Shown: positions 1-8,559 of the stretch, one piece after another
Layout: each line of letters opens with the position of its first letter
Position numbering within the stretch: the first letter of the stretch is position 1
Assembly: GCA_022446795.1 (NCBI GenBank)
Contig: JAKVBX010000009.1
Location: 108,072 to 172,071 of the forward strand
Direction: 5' to 3'
DNA length: 64,000 bases
Source of the DNA: Phycisphaerales bacterium
Lineage (GTDB): Bacteria; Planctomycetota; Phycisphaerae; Phycisphaerales; SM1A02
Notes under the pieces: model-generated
The model's input: only the letters and a program-made list of their open reading frames with translations
The model's database searches: none
Told to the model about the DNA's origin: nothing
Made by a program: the position numbers and the translations under genes

Positions 1-855
1 CCAGTCCCAGTTGCCACGGGTGTGAATCTGGAGCACGTCATCCCAGCCCGCATCACCGGATCGAGCGCCGGTCACGTCCGCGATGTCACGGACGATCCGC
101 CACTCGTTCTCCGGGCGCGAGATATTGGACAGGTGACGGTAGTGACTGAACGCATCGGCAACCTTGTCGAGAAAGCCGAAGGAACTGCCATCACTCGCGT
201 CCAGGCCGTCGGCCTCGCGAAAGTGATCCGTGGCAAATCGCTGGGGCTCGGTGTCCCGCAGCCAGCGGGTGTCCGCGATGCCCGGTCCACCGCGGGGATT
301 GGCCCGGGGCGGAACCGCGATCCGGTTGCCCGCCCGCTGGTGCGTCCCCAGCGTGAGGTCCTTCCAGACATCATCCGTGGCATAGACGCTGCCGGCCAGG
401 TGCAGTTCCGCCTGCAGACCGGTCTGGTTCTCGTAGGTCAGCCAGTCGGGCGGATTGGTCCAGGGCACCACGTCGTAGGGTGCGTGGTTCCAGGCGAAGT
501 TCGGATCGACACCGTATCGACCGGCGTCCTCATCCGGCTGCAGCCGGACCATCTCGTCGACCGGCTCGGCCAGGACCTCGCCGTCCTCCGTCCGCATCTC
601 GATGGGCCGCACGAAGAGCGAACCGGCGATCTCGGCAGCCAGGTCCTCGGCCACGCTGTCCACGGACAGGTCACGGACGGTGGACTCGCGGTAGGCCGCG
701 GCCGTCGAGCGGACGCTCTGGGCACGCGTGATGTATGAGATCGCCACGATCAGCAGCAGCATGATCAATCCCACGACGAGAATGATGCTGTTACCACGTC
801 GTGACTGGTTCGACTGTCCCGCCCCCCGGCTGGCAAAAGTCCTGTAGCTGTTCAT
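1..855 (-). CDS. GspK/PilX-like minor pseudopilin (partial, C-terminus beyond window)
   Basis: The reverse frame stays open from an ATG at 855 to the window edge, giving about 285 residues without a stop. The N-terminus has a basic stretch ending RRGN, then one hydrophobic segment at about residues 23-42, followed by a soluble region. There is no Glu at +5 of the hydrophobic segment. That is usual for GspK/PilX-type minor pseudopilins and differs from the five proteins encoded upstream. Its ATG overlaps the TGA of the upstream gene (ATGA), so it is translated as the last visible member of the pseudopilin operon. By family it would cap or prime the pseudopilus at the inner membrane. The assignment rests on topology and context, not on a full-length match. 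Confidence 0.75.
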   Translation of the reverse strand, partial: MNSYRTFASRGAGQSNQSRRGNSIILVVGLIMLLLIVAISYITRAQSVRSTAAAYRESTVRDLSVDSVAEDLAAEIAGSLFVRPIEMRTEDGEVLAEPVDEMVRLQPDEDAGRYGVDPNFAWNHAPYDVVPWTNPPDWLTYENQTGLQAELHLAGSVYATDDVWKDLTLGTHQRAGNRIAVPPRANPRGGPGIADTRWLRDTEPQRFATDHFREADGLDASDGSSFGFLDKVADAFSHYRHLSNISRPENEWRIVRDIADVTGARSGDAGWDDVLQIHTRGNWDW

Positions 856-2786
856 TGGCATCGCTCGGGTAGTTTTACGACGAACTGGATCGTCTGGCCG
901 TTTTCCAGGTGGGTCTCAGGGTCGTGAAGAACCATGGTGAATCGCAGCGCGGTGGGCCACGGGGTATAGCTGTAGTCCGGATCATCAAAGCCGTCGCCAT
1001 CCGGGCGGCCGTCCCCATCACCATCGGAACTCAGCATTCCGTTGAGGTTCAGCCAGTCCACGTCGAGCAACGGCTTGTCGCGATTGCGACCGAAGACGGC
1101 CCAGTACTCGATGGGAACATCCTCCCCACCACCACCGAAGGTCGGCGGGTAGTAGATGTCCTCGATGGCATCATCGCGAACCGTCGCAGGCGCCTTGGTG
1201 CCGGCTGCCGGCGCATCCGGATTGACGTCCCCGGGATAGACATCAGCGAAGCCGATCCAGCCCAGGTCGTCCTGGACGGACTGATCGACGCGACCAAAGG
1301 GCATCACCTGACGGCCGCGATCGTAGAGGCCGAACCAACGCTGCCCGAGATAGGGATCGCCGTTGGGGTCATCCCACCCGTTCGCGGGATCGACCCGAAG
1401 ACCCTCCCACTCGATCACCCTCGTGCGATCCGTCTGGGGATCGACATAGATGGACTCCGCGTCCCCGATACCCTCGTCCCAGGTCCACTCCACGATGAAG
1501 GAACTGCAGGCGGACCCCAGCGTCGGGATCGTCAGGTGCTGATCAAAGCGACCTTCACCCGGCGGCACCCGCTCGGCGCGAGGCCAGCGAACCAGTGACT
1601 TGACCAAGTCACGCTGCGAACCGTCGCCGGGAAGATCCGGCCGGCCGCCGACACCATCCTGGTCGAGAATGTCGCGATTCAGGGTGCCATCGTCATACTC
1701 GTAGAAGTCGCCACTGTCCCAGGACCGATTGGCCGGCAGGACGTTATTGGGATCCTGTGGGTCACGAGAGATGGTGAGCGCCTCGGTGACGCCGGACATC
1801 CGCATGCCCGCCAGATCCACGCGACCACACTCCAGCAGCGGGATCGTGCTGAAGTGGATGTTGCTGAATCCCTGGTCCCAGCGAGGATCCACGGGGAACA
1901 CGGAAGTCGTGCCGAAGGCCCGGCTCATGTAGATCCGCTTGTTGGATGTCCCGGGCAGGTTCTGGTCGTCATCGCCCAGCACGGTCTCCTGCCTCGCGAG
2001 AATCCAACGACGGGCCTCGGGCTGTGTCCCGAGAATGGGATCAGCCTCGACCTGGGGAAACTGGATCGTGAAGTGCTCGTAATTGTCGTCGGTAGCCGCC
2101 CGCGGATACTGGCGGTAGATCGTCGGCACCGAGGCGTTGATGCCTCCGTCGAACCAGGGCGTGATCTCGACACCTTCATCACGCAGCGTGGCGAAGTCCA
2201 CGTCATGGCCATGCAGGATGGGCGGCTCGGCGGTGTTCGCCGGGTTGTTCACATTGCAGGCCTTCAACTCCGGAAACTGGATCGCGTGCCCGTAGTAGAC
2301 CATCGACCCCTCGCCGAGAATCTTCGGGAACCACCCCGGCCGCGGCGTTACGTATCCATCGCTGCCCAACTGCTTGACGCGACTGATCCCGTCGGTAAAG
2401 AACACCAACTGGTCACAGCGGATGAACGCGGTGGCGTTGAGATTGGGATTGATCAGGCCGGGACGCAGGCCGACGGAACCGTCGCTTTCCCAGTCCGCGA
2501 TCCGCTGGTCATTGCGAACCTTCACGCTGTGAATCGCGATGGCACCCTGGGGAGACAACCGGGAGATATCCTCGCGGATCTGCTTCTCGATGGACGCGGT
2601 CTCCTGGAGCACGTCCGCGGCGGCATTGCCGACGTTGGAGACCTGCTGGGCCGTCTGGAAGACACGGGCAGAGGCCAGGAGAATGGCGATCAGGACACCA
2701 ACCGAAACGAGAATCTCGGCCAGCGTAAAACCACCGGACCGGGCGGACTGTCGACCATTACTGTGCTGACTCAGTCGTACTGGCAT
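852..2786 (-). CDS. Very large prepilin-like protein (PilW/GspJ-type N-terminus)
   Basis: This 644-residue protein starts at an ATG (2786) that overlaps the previous gene's TGA. The prepilin peptidase site is at G19|F20 (GGFTLAE) with Glu at +5 (E24), followed by a hydrophobic helix to about residue 40. The remaining 600 residues are a soluble region rich in Asp, Gly, Pro and Trp, with an Asp/Gly-rich stretch (SSDGDGDGRPDGDG) near the C-terminus that could bind calcium. Minor pseudopilins of the GspJ/PilW type are normally about 200-350 residues, so this one is two to three times the usual size. Upstream in-frame starts would add a 27-residue tail before the signal and are less likely. The function of the large periplasmic domain is unknown. 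Confidence 0.85.
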   Translation of the reverse strand: MPVRLSQHSNGRQSARSGGFTLAEILVSVGVLIAILLASARVFQTAQQVSNVGNAAADVLQETASIEKQIREDISRLSPQGAIAIHSVKVRNDQRIADWESDGSVGLRPGLINPNLNATAFIRCDQLVFFTDGISRVKQLGSDGYVTPRPGWFPKILGEGSMVYYGHAIQFPELKACNVNNPANTAEPPILHGHDVDFATLRDEGVEITPWFDGGINASVPTIYRQYPRAATDDNYEHFTIQFPQVEADPILGTQPEARRWILARQETVLGDDDQNLPGTSNKRIYMSRAFGTTSVFPVDPRWDQGFSNIHFSTIPLLECGRVDLAGMRMSGVTEALTISRDPQDPNNVLPANRSWDSGDFYEYDDGTLNRDILDQDGVGGRPDLPGDGSQRDLVKSLVRWPRAERVPPGEGRFDQHLTIPTLGSACSSFIVEWTWDEGIGDAESIYVDPQTDRTRVIEWEGLRVDPANGWDDPNGDPYLGQRWFGLYDRGRQVMPFGRVDQSVQDDLGWIGFADVYPGDVNPDAPAAGTKAPATVRDDAIEDIYYPPTFGGGGEDVPIEYWAVFGRNRDKPLLDVDWLNLNGMLSSDGDGDGRPDGDGFDDPDYSYTPWPTALRFTMVLHDPETHLENGQTIQFVVKLPERCQ

Positions 2787-4099
2787 CAGAGACGCTCCAC
2801 CATGGCATAGGCCGGAACCAGTTCCCACTGCTGTCCGTTGACCGTGACCACCCGTGGCACGAACCACAGCCGATCGATCAGGGGAATGTCGATCCCAGGC
2901 AACACGGAGTCCTGGCTTTCGCCGACAAAGCCGCCGGCCAGCAGCCCGGGTGTTTCGAAGTAGGCATCGATCGTGTTGGTCGGCACCAGTTGCGAGAAGG
3001 TCTGCGGCGTCACGTAGGCCGTGCTCCCCTGCTGGAAGAACCGCATGTTGGCACTGAGCCGGACCGGCGGGATCTCGGAATCCAGCAGGACTCCCTTGCC
3101 ATCATCGAACTCGTGATTCGGACGCGTACGGCCGCGTGACACGCGGTGCAGCATGCCGAGGTTGTCGGTGATGTACTGGCCGGGATACTGCCAGGACTGG
3201 TTGGCTGCCGTGGGACTGAAGTCGTCCGTGGTCCCGGGCAGCGGAACCACGGTCACCCCGTCGCCACCAAGGCCATCGCCCTGGCCCGGGGACCAGTAGT
3301 CGCTGGCGTCCAGGACTTCCATGACGGGGACCATGGCCTCGGGCACGTTGGCCCACTCGCTGTTGCCACCACCGGCATTCCGCACGCGGTAGACGAAGAC
3401 GGCCACGTAGACCTCGCCGCCACTGCGACGGAGCATGAAGTCCCAGTAGTACTGCGCGGGCCGGCCTGTACCGTCCGCCGGCGGCCAACGCCGGTCATCC
3501 TGGCTGAAGATGATCGACGGAGGCTCAAGGCGATCGATGTCATCCTCGTTGTAGAAGGCTGGCCACTTGCCCTCGAAGCGATAGGGAATGCCCAGGCTGA
3601 CCAGGCCACCATTGCCGTCGTAGGCCCTCGACTGGAAGAACCGGTAGTAGTCCGAGTCGAGGTCAAGGTCCGTCACTGTCTGCTGGATGCCGCTGTAGCC
3701 CAGCCGATTGAATACATCCACCGAGCCGCGCAGGGGATCATCCGGCCCGGTCGGCACCACCACGGCCGGGTGCTGCCAGGGCCAGTCACTCTCGCGAAGG
3801 TAGTAGGCCGGGTTCTCAAGATCCAGGGAGCCTCCGAAGAGGGAGTCGACCTGTTCATCGGTGTAGAAGTCGGTCCAGGCGCCGAAGTCCGATTGGGACA
3901 GGCGTGACCGGATCACGTCCATGGCCGCCTTGGCGACCGTCGGCCCGTCAACATCGTCCTTGGCCCGCTGCTGCTGAAGGATGCCCGCGGGGAACAGTGC
4001 CGCCACGCTGATGAGCCCGATGCCCAGGATCATGATGGCCATGAGCAGTTCAACCAGCGAGAAACCGCGACGCGTCTGGATGGCAGGGTCAGTTCTCAC
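2786..4099 (-). CDS. Prepilin-like protein (GspI/PilV-type N-terminus)
   Basis: This is a 437-residue pseudopilin-like protein. The start is taken as a GTG at 4099, which overlaps the upstream gene by 11 bases. It places the cleavage site at G12|F13 (RRGFSLVELL) with Glu +5 at E17, the normal short leader. A longer open frame to 4222 would put 50 residues ahead of the cleavage site. The helix continues MAIMILGIGLISVAALFPAG, a pattern typical of GspI/PilV minor pilins. The C-terminal 380 residues are soluble and have no domain I recognise. The stop overlaps the start of the next gene, so it is translationally coupled within the operon. Confidence 0.83.
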   Translation of the reverse strand: MRTDPAIQTRRGFSLVELLMAIMILGIGLISVAALFPAGILQQQRAKDDVDGPTVAKAAMDVIRSRLSQSDFGAWTDFYTDEQVDSLFGGSLDLENPAYYLRESDWPWQHPAVVVPTGPDDPLRGSVDVFNRLGYSGIQQTVTDLDLDSDYYRFFQSRAYDGNGGLVSLGIPYRFEGKWPAFYNEDDIDRLEPPSIIFSQDDRRWPPADGTGRPAQYYWDFMLRRSGGEVYVAVFVYRVRNAGGGNSEWANVPEAMVPVMEVLDASDYWSPGQGDGLGGDGVTVVPLPGTTDDFSPTAANQSWQYPGQYITDNLGMLHRVSRGRTRPNHEFDDGKGVLLDSEIPPVRLSANMRFFQQGSTAYVTPQTFSQLVPTNTIDAYFETPGLLAGGFVGESQDSVLPGIDIPLIDRLWFVPRVVTVNGQQWELVPAYAMVERL

Positions 4100-5096
4100 G
4101 CTGTGACACTCCCGTGTAGCGGTTGAGTCGAATGCGAACCCCGGTCTCGTTGATGAAGCCGTTGATGTCCCGACCACGGCGAGCAGCCCCCGGCTTGTCG
4201 CGGGTCCAGGTCGAGATGCCATAGCGTTCCCGGGCGGCCTTCTCGTCGAAGAGCATCAACTCGGTCGCCAGGACGAGGAATGGCTCATCGCCATCCTGCT
4301 GGGCGCAGAACGGAATGCCCTCGTCACCATCGAAGACGACTTCATCTGGATGGATCAAGCCGGTGGGCAGACGCTCGTTCAGGACCCAGCAACCATCGGT
4401 AGGCGCGAATCCCGGCGTGAACGATCGACGATCCGGCGGACAGGGTTCCTCGGAATTGAAGGACTGCTCTTCCCAGTGATTGCAGTAATCGATGCCGTTG
4501 ACCCGCTGGCCGCCGTCACCGTTGAAATCCAGGAAGATCAAGGCCGCATCCGTCTCCTGGTCATAGCTGACCGGTTCCCCATCGGGACCAAACATGATCG
4601 CGGGAAGAACGCCCGGCGGTTCGTTGGTCTGGTCCACGCGGGACGTCATGACATAGAGCTCGTCATCACCGAACTGGTGGGCCGGAGTGGCAAAGCTGAC
4701 ATCACGCGGCATCTCACGGGGCTCGATGCCTCGAATGGGCACGAACCGGGCGGCTGGCTGATAGTCCAGCGGGTCCGAGGACTGCGTGTCGTTGGTCCAC
4801 AGGAACTGCTCACCGCTGGCCTGGCCCACGACGGCTTCCACGAAGTGCTCACCACCCGAGGTCACCCGCGAGCGGAAGGCCACGATGGTCGGACGCGAAT
4901 CACGGATGGCGCGGGAACGAGCCTGCTCCAGGATCGAGCCGACTTCCTGTACGGCTGCGGACATCCGCATGTCGGTCGCCACGCCTCGATACGCGACGAG
5001 CGTCAAGGCGGTCACGATCACGATGATCGCAATGACAACCAGCAGCTCAAGCAGCGTGAAGGCGGGCCGTCGATGGGTGGTGGCCGGGCTCACCAT
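4089..5096 (-). CDS. Prepilin-like protein (GspH/FimT-type)
   Basis: A 335-residue protein with a prepilin signal RPAFTLLELLVVIAII. The residue before the cleavage point is Ala12 instead of the usual Gly, with F13 at +1 and E17 at +5. Ala at -1 is tolerated by prepilin peptidases but less common. The segment after the helix (AAVQEVGSILEQARSRAI) resembles GspH/FimT minor pseudopilins. It overlaps both neighbours by 7-11 bases. By family it would be an inner-membrane pseudopilin of a type IV pilus or type II secretion pseudopilus. Confidence 0.85.
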   Translation of the reverse strand: MVSPATTHRRPAFTLLELLVVIAIIVIVTALTLVAYRGVATDMRMSAAVQEVGSILEQARSRAIRDSRPTIVAFRSRVTSGGEHFVEAVVGQASGEQFLWTNDTQSSDPLDYQPAARFVPIRGIEPREMPRDVSFATPAHQFGDDELYVMTSRVDQTNEPPGVLPAIMFGPDGEPVSYDQETDAALIFLDFNGDGGQRVNGIDYCNHWEEQSFNSEEPCPPDRRSFTPGFAPTDGCWVLNERLPTGLIHPDEVVFDGDEGIPFCAQQDGDEPFLVLATELMLFDEKAARERYGISTWTRDKPGAARRGRDINGFINETGVRIRLNRYTGVSQREN

Positions 5097-5923
5097 GTTC
5101 GTACCTCGTAGGAGTAGATGTTGTCGAGGGTGTGCTGGTACTCCGGACGCTCCACGAAGTCCGGCTCGTCGGCCGGCGGGAAATCACCCCCCGCCACGGC
5201 CGAGTAGTCGAGGTTGCCGAACCGGCCATCCGGACCGGCACTGACCAGGTAGACCCGCCCGTTCCGGGCCGGACCGACCATCCGTTCCTCGAAGGTCCGG
5301 ATCGTGCCGTCCTCGTCCCGCCAGAGGCCCTGCGAGGAGTCTTCTGCATCGTTGTACCCCTCTGCAGCACCGTCGGTTCGCCATTTTCGGCCAGGGAAAA
5401 CGACCATGACCGGAACGCCCCAGGAATCGTGCAGGCACAGGACGCTGGAATCGCCCTCTTCCTCGGCCCGAAGCAGGTCATCGTCGATCTTCGCCATGAT
5501 GTTCCGGGCCGCATCATTCCCCTTCAGCCGCCCCCAGACCTGGTGACCAAGTTCCTCCACGGCCTCGTGGAGTTCCCGCTCCCGGGAGCCCAGCAGGGTG
5601 CCGACATCGGTCCCGCCGGCCAGGGGCTCGGGAATGGTGAAGTCGTACTGGTAGGCACTCGAGTCGTTCATACCTGTCAGCAGGTAGGACCAGTTCGAAG
5701 AGGTCGTTCCATAGGTCGGCTGCCGACCAGCGGTCTCGGTCCATTCGTGCAGGGCGGTGGCCCCGATCTCGAGGGCCGATCGCGTCTCGTCGGCCTCGCT
5801 CTTGCGAAGCACCCGGTTTCCGATGGACAGCGCGATCGTCGCCAGGATGAGGATCACGACGATGGTGATGGTCAGCTCGATGAGCGTGAAGCCACGTCGG
5901 CCTGATGTCGCCACGGCGGTCAT
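5090..5923 (-). CDS. Prepilin-like protein (GspG/GspH-type)
   Basis: A 277-residue protein starting at an ATG that overlaps the upstream TGA (ATGA). The cleavage site is G11|F12 (RRGFTLIEL) with Glu +5 at E16, followed by a hydrophobic helix (TITIVVILILATIALSIG). The C-terminal region contains SAGPDGRFGN, a motif common in GspG-like major pseudopilins, where this loop binds calcium. It could therefore be one of the main pseudopilus subunits. A longer frame upstream to 5998 would displace the signal and is rejected. Confidence 0.83.
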   Translation of the reverse strand: MTAVATSGRRGFTLIELTITIVVILILATIALSIGNRVLRKSEADETRSALEIGATALHEWTETAGRQPTYGTTSSNWSYLLTGMNDSSAYQYDFTIPEPLAGGTDVGTLLGSRERELHEAVEELGHQVWGRLKGNDAARNIMAKIDDDLLRAEEEGDSSVLCLHDSWGVPVMVVFPGRKWRTDGAAEGYNDAEDSSQGLWRDEDGTIRTFEERMVGPARNGRVYLVSAGPDGRFGNLDYSAVAGGDFPPADEPDFVERPEYQHTLDNIYSYEVRTW

Positions 5924-7161
5924 GGTCCGATCTCCCGGATGTTGTCTCGATTGACTTCCTCGGTGACGCTCACCGTGTACCACGGCTCGGCGCGGCAATG
6001 CGATCCGTTTCCATCCGGGAACCAGGCATCATCCGCGGCGCGATTCGGGAAGTGCCCCACCCAGTCCTGGAAGCTGGCGCCATCATTGCCGCCCTGGTCG
6101 GGATAGTCCGTGCGGTGCCAGTTGAAGATGCGACGATCCGGACCGGCGGACAGGAAGGCGAACTCACCCGACTGCAAGGCCGCCGTCGTGGTGGTATCGC
6201 CGTTGCTGCCGGCACCGAGTTCATTGAAGTCTCCCCACCGCGATGCCGAGCCACCACCGGGAACGAAGCCGTAGTCCGTGGCATTCTCGGGCGCGATTTC
6301 CCAGGGCCGCAGGGCGATGAACTCAGAGAGCTTCGGGGTGTATCGCCACTCGCTGCTCCGCGGGAAGACCTGGTAGTTGGCGGGATAGCGACCGTCGAGT
6401 GTCCCCGAGGGATAGTTCAGGCGGTAGTACCGGATCGGGGATCCCCAGGCATCAACCAGGACCTTGGGGGCATTGCGGTCATATCCCGGATCGCCCGGGA
6501 AGTAGACCGCCGGCTGATCCGTCGTCGGATCGATGCTGCCCGTGTTCCAGGCGTTGTTGTCGTCATCCCAGCCAAGCGAACCGAGGGTGTCCTCGTTCTT
6601 CAGTTCCAGGTAGGGACCGAAGACCTTGCCGTCGGTAGCGGGCCGGCGATTGGCCAGGGTTGAATTGCACGGATCCCAATTGCCCGACCCGTTGTCGCGA
6701 GTCGCGCCCCAGACGCCATCGATTCCCGGGGAGCGAATCCCGGGTGAGTCGAGTGTCCCGTTGGGGCCGCCGCCAAGACCGTCCTCGGCCGAGTTGCCGT
6801 AGCCGACGAGATACTCGGCAGGCGAGGTGTACGAGTACCACCCCTGCATGTCATACAGGTAATTGGGCTCGCCACCGTTGGGCCGGACGGTGCTGGTGAT
6901 GGGAACCGGCGGCATCAGGCCACGGTCGTTGTCCAGGATCGGCGGCAGGTACCCCACGTCCTCGCGGAATCGGCTGGTGGCCTGGGACATGGCGGTCATG
7001 AGCGACCGGGTCGTCGCCACGCGGGCGGTCTCCCGGACACCACCGACCGTCACCACCAGGATCGAGACCAGGATGATGAGGATACCCATCGTCACCAGGA
7101 GCTCGGTCATGGTGAATCCCAGGGGTCGATTCGGAATGTCCCGTCGTCGTAACGACATCAT
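5920..7161 (-). CDS. Prepilin-like protein (GspG-type), first of the pseudopilin run
   Basis: A 413-residue protein beginning ATGATG, with an AGGA ribosome site just upstream. The prepilin site is G15|F16 (LGFTMTELL) with Glu +5 at E20 and a long hydrophobic helix. Near the C-terminus lies FLSAGPDRRIFNW, a GspG-like loop. It is the first of five consecutive prepilin genes and lies only 25 bases after the GspF/PilC gene, so it belongs to the same transcript. Which member is the major pilin cannot be decided from sequence alone. Confidence 0.84.
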   Translation of the reverse strand: MMSLRRRDIPNRPLGFTMTELLVTMGILIILVSILVVTVGGVRETARVATTRSLMTAMSQATSRFREDVGYLPPILDNDRGLMPPVPITSTVRPNGGEPNYLYDMQGWYSYTSPAEYLVGYGNSAEDGLGGGPNGTLDSPGIRSPGIDGVWGATRDNGSGNWDPCNSTLANRRPATDGKVFGPYLELKNEDTLGSLGWDDDNNAWNTGSIDPTTDQPAVYFPGDPGYDRNAPKVLVDAWGSPIRYYRLNYPSGTLDGRYPANYQVFPRSSEWRYTPKLSEFIALRPWEIAPENATDYGFVPGGGSASRWGDFNELGAGSNGDTTTTAALQSGEFAFLSAGPDRRIFNWHRTDYPDQGGNDGASFQDWVGHFPNRAADDAWFPDGNGSHCRAEPWYTVSVTEEVNRDNIREIGP

Positions 7162-7186
7162 GAGGAATCCTCGGGAAAGGTCCCGG

Positions 7187-8539
7187 TCAGGAGTTGGCCG
7201 TGTCGGACACGTTGGTAATGAGCTTGACCAGCGGAAGGAACAGCGAGATGACGATCACGCCGACCGCACCGCCGAGGCAGACCACCAGCAGTGGTTCCAG
7301 CAGGCTCAGCAGCGACTGCACGGCGACATCGACTTCCTCGTCGTAGTTGTCAGCGATCTTCATCAGCATGACATCCATGTCGCCGGTCTCTTCACCCACG
7401 TCGATCATGTTGACTACGAGCGAGTCGCAGACCTTGGCTTCACGCAGGGGTTCGGCAAAGGTCTCGCCCTCGCGGATGGAGTCATGGACCCGCGTCAGGG
7501 CTCGTTCGAAGACCCAGTTGCCACAGGTATCACGAGTGATGTTGATCGCCTCGAGAATGGGCACGCCGGCGGAGATGAGCGTGCCGAGCGTCCGCGTGAA
7601 CCGAGCGACGGTGGTCTTCTCGACCAGGCTGGCGATCACGGGGATATGCAGCAGTGTCCAGTCGGTGGCCGCTCGGCCGACATTGGTGCGCCGGAAGATC
7701 TTCAACACGAAGAACAGGACAAATGGCGCCGCCACGATGTAGATGAAGCCCGGTATGTCCTCTCCCTTTCCAGCCATCCAGTTACTGGCATCGATCAGCC
7801 AACGGGTCAGCTCGGGAAGCTCGGTATTGAAGTCGTTGAAGATCTCTTCGAACTTCGGAATCACGAACACCATGATGCCCGTGACGATGACCACGGCGAT
7901 CAGGATGACGACGATCGGATAGATCATCGCGCCCTTGATGCGGCGGCGCAATCGCTGGGATTTCTCCATGAAGTTCGCCAGCCGCTGCAGGATGATGTCG
8001 AGCACGCCGCCGATCTCGCCGGCGTTCACCATCTTGCTGTACAGCCGATCGAAGGCCTTGGGATGCTTGGCCATCGACTCGGAGAGCGACGTACCGGATT
8101 CGACGTCATCGGAGACATCCCCCAGGACGGTCTTGAGCTTGCCGGCCTTCTGCTGCTGTTCCAGGATCTGGATGGACCGAAGCAATGGCAGGCCGGCGTC
8201 CTGGAGGGTGGACAACTGACGGGTGAACAGCGTGAGGTTCTTCTTGTTGACCCCACCGATGGCCAGCGAGAAGCCCTTCTTGCGGCCGCCCTTCTTCTCG
8301 CCAGCTTCCTTCTTCTTCTTGCCGAAGCTGAAATCGAGCGAGAGGAAACCCTTCTTCTTCTTGCCCCCACCGTCGGTGGTGGCCATGGCCTTGCCACGGG
8401 CCTGCTGTTCACGAACGGAGGTCGGGAAGAACCCCTGTCCGCGGATCTGCTGGATGGCTTCCTCGGAAGAGGAGGCTTCCAGGGCGCCGCGTTGGGGCTT
8501 TCCGGTGGCGTCTAGTGCTTCGTACTGATAGGTGGGCAT
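7187..8539 (-). CDS. pilC: Type II secretion / type IV pilus platform protein GspF/PilC
   Basis: This is the 450-residue polytopic inner-membrane protein that couples the assembly ATPase to pilin insertion. The start MPTYQYEALD is the canonical beginning of GspF/PilC. Two homologous GspF domains follow: one from about 100 (FTRQLSTLQDAGLPLL) with transmembrane helices near 215-235, and a second starting FTRTLGTLISAGVPIL with a C-terminal helix. Between the N-terminal YQYEALD region and the first GspF domain is an unusual Lys/Gly-rich segment at about residues 58-100 (GGGKKKKG, GKKKKEAGEKKGGRKKG). Ordinary family members have a short linker there. A longer upstream frame to 8668 runs into the preceding ATPase gene and is not used. 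Confidence 0.95.
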   Translation of the reverse strand: MPTYQYEALDATGKPQRGALEASSSEEAIQQIRGQGFFPTSVREQQARGKAMATTDGGGKKKKGFLSLDFSFGKKKKEAGEKKGGRKKGFSLAIGGVNKKNLTLFTRQLSTLQDAGLPLLRSIQILEQQQKAGKLKTVLGDVSDDVESGTSLSESMAKHPKAFDRLYSKMVNAGEIGGVLDIILQRLANFMEKSQRLRRRIKGAMIYPIVVILIAVVIVTGIMVFVIPKFEEIFNDFNTELPELTRWLIDASNWMAGKGEDIPGFIYIVAAPFVLFFVLKIFRRTNVGRAATDWTLLHIPVIASLVEKTTVARFTRTLGTLISAGVPILEAINITRDTCGNWVFERALTRVHDSIREGETFAEPLREAKVCDSLVVNMIDVGEETGDMDVMLMKIADNYDEEVDVAVQSLLSLLEPLLVVCLGGAVGVIVISLFLPLVKLITNVSDTANS

Positions 8540-8559
8540 CGTTCTATTCCGCCGAGGGA

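Noticed and set aside
6863..8515. A 550-residue open frame on the plus strand
   Set aside because: It lies wholly opposite pilC and its neighbour, has low-complexity His/Asp/Gly composition and no motif; it is a GC-driven antisense frame.
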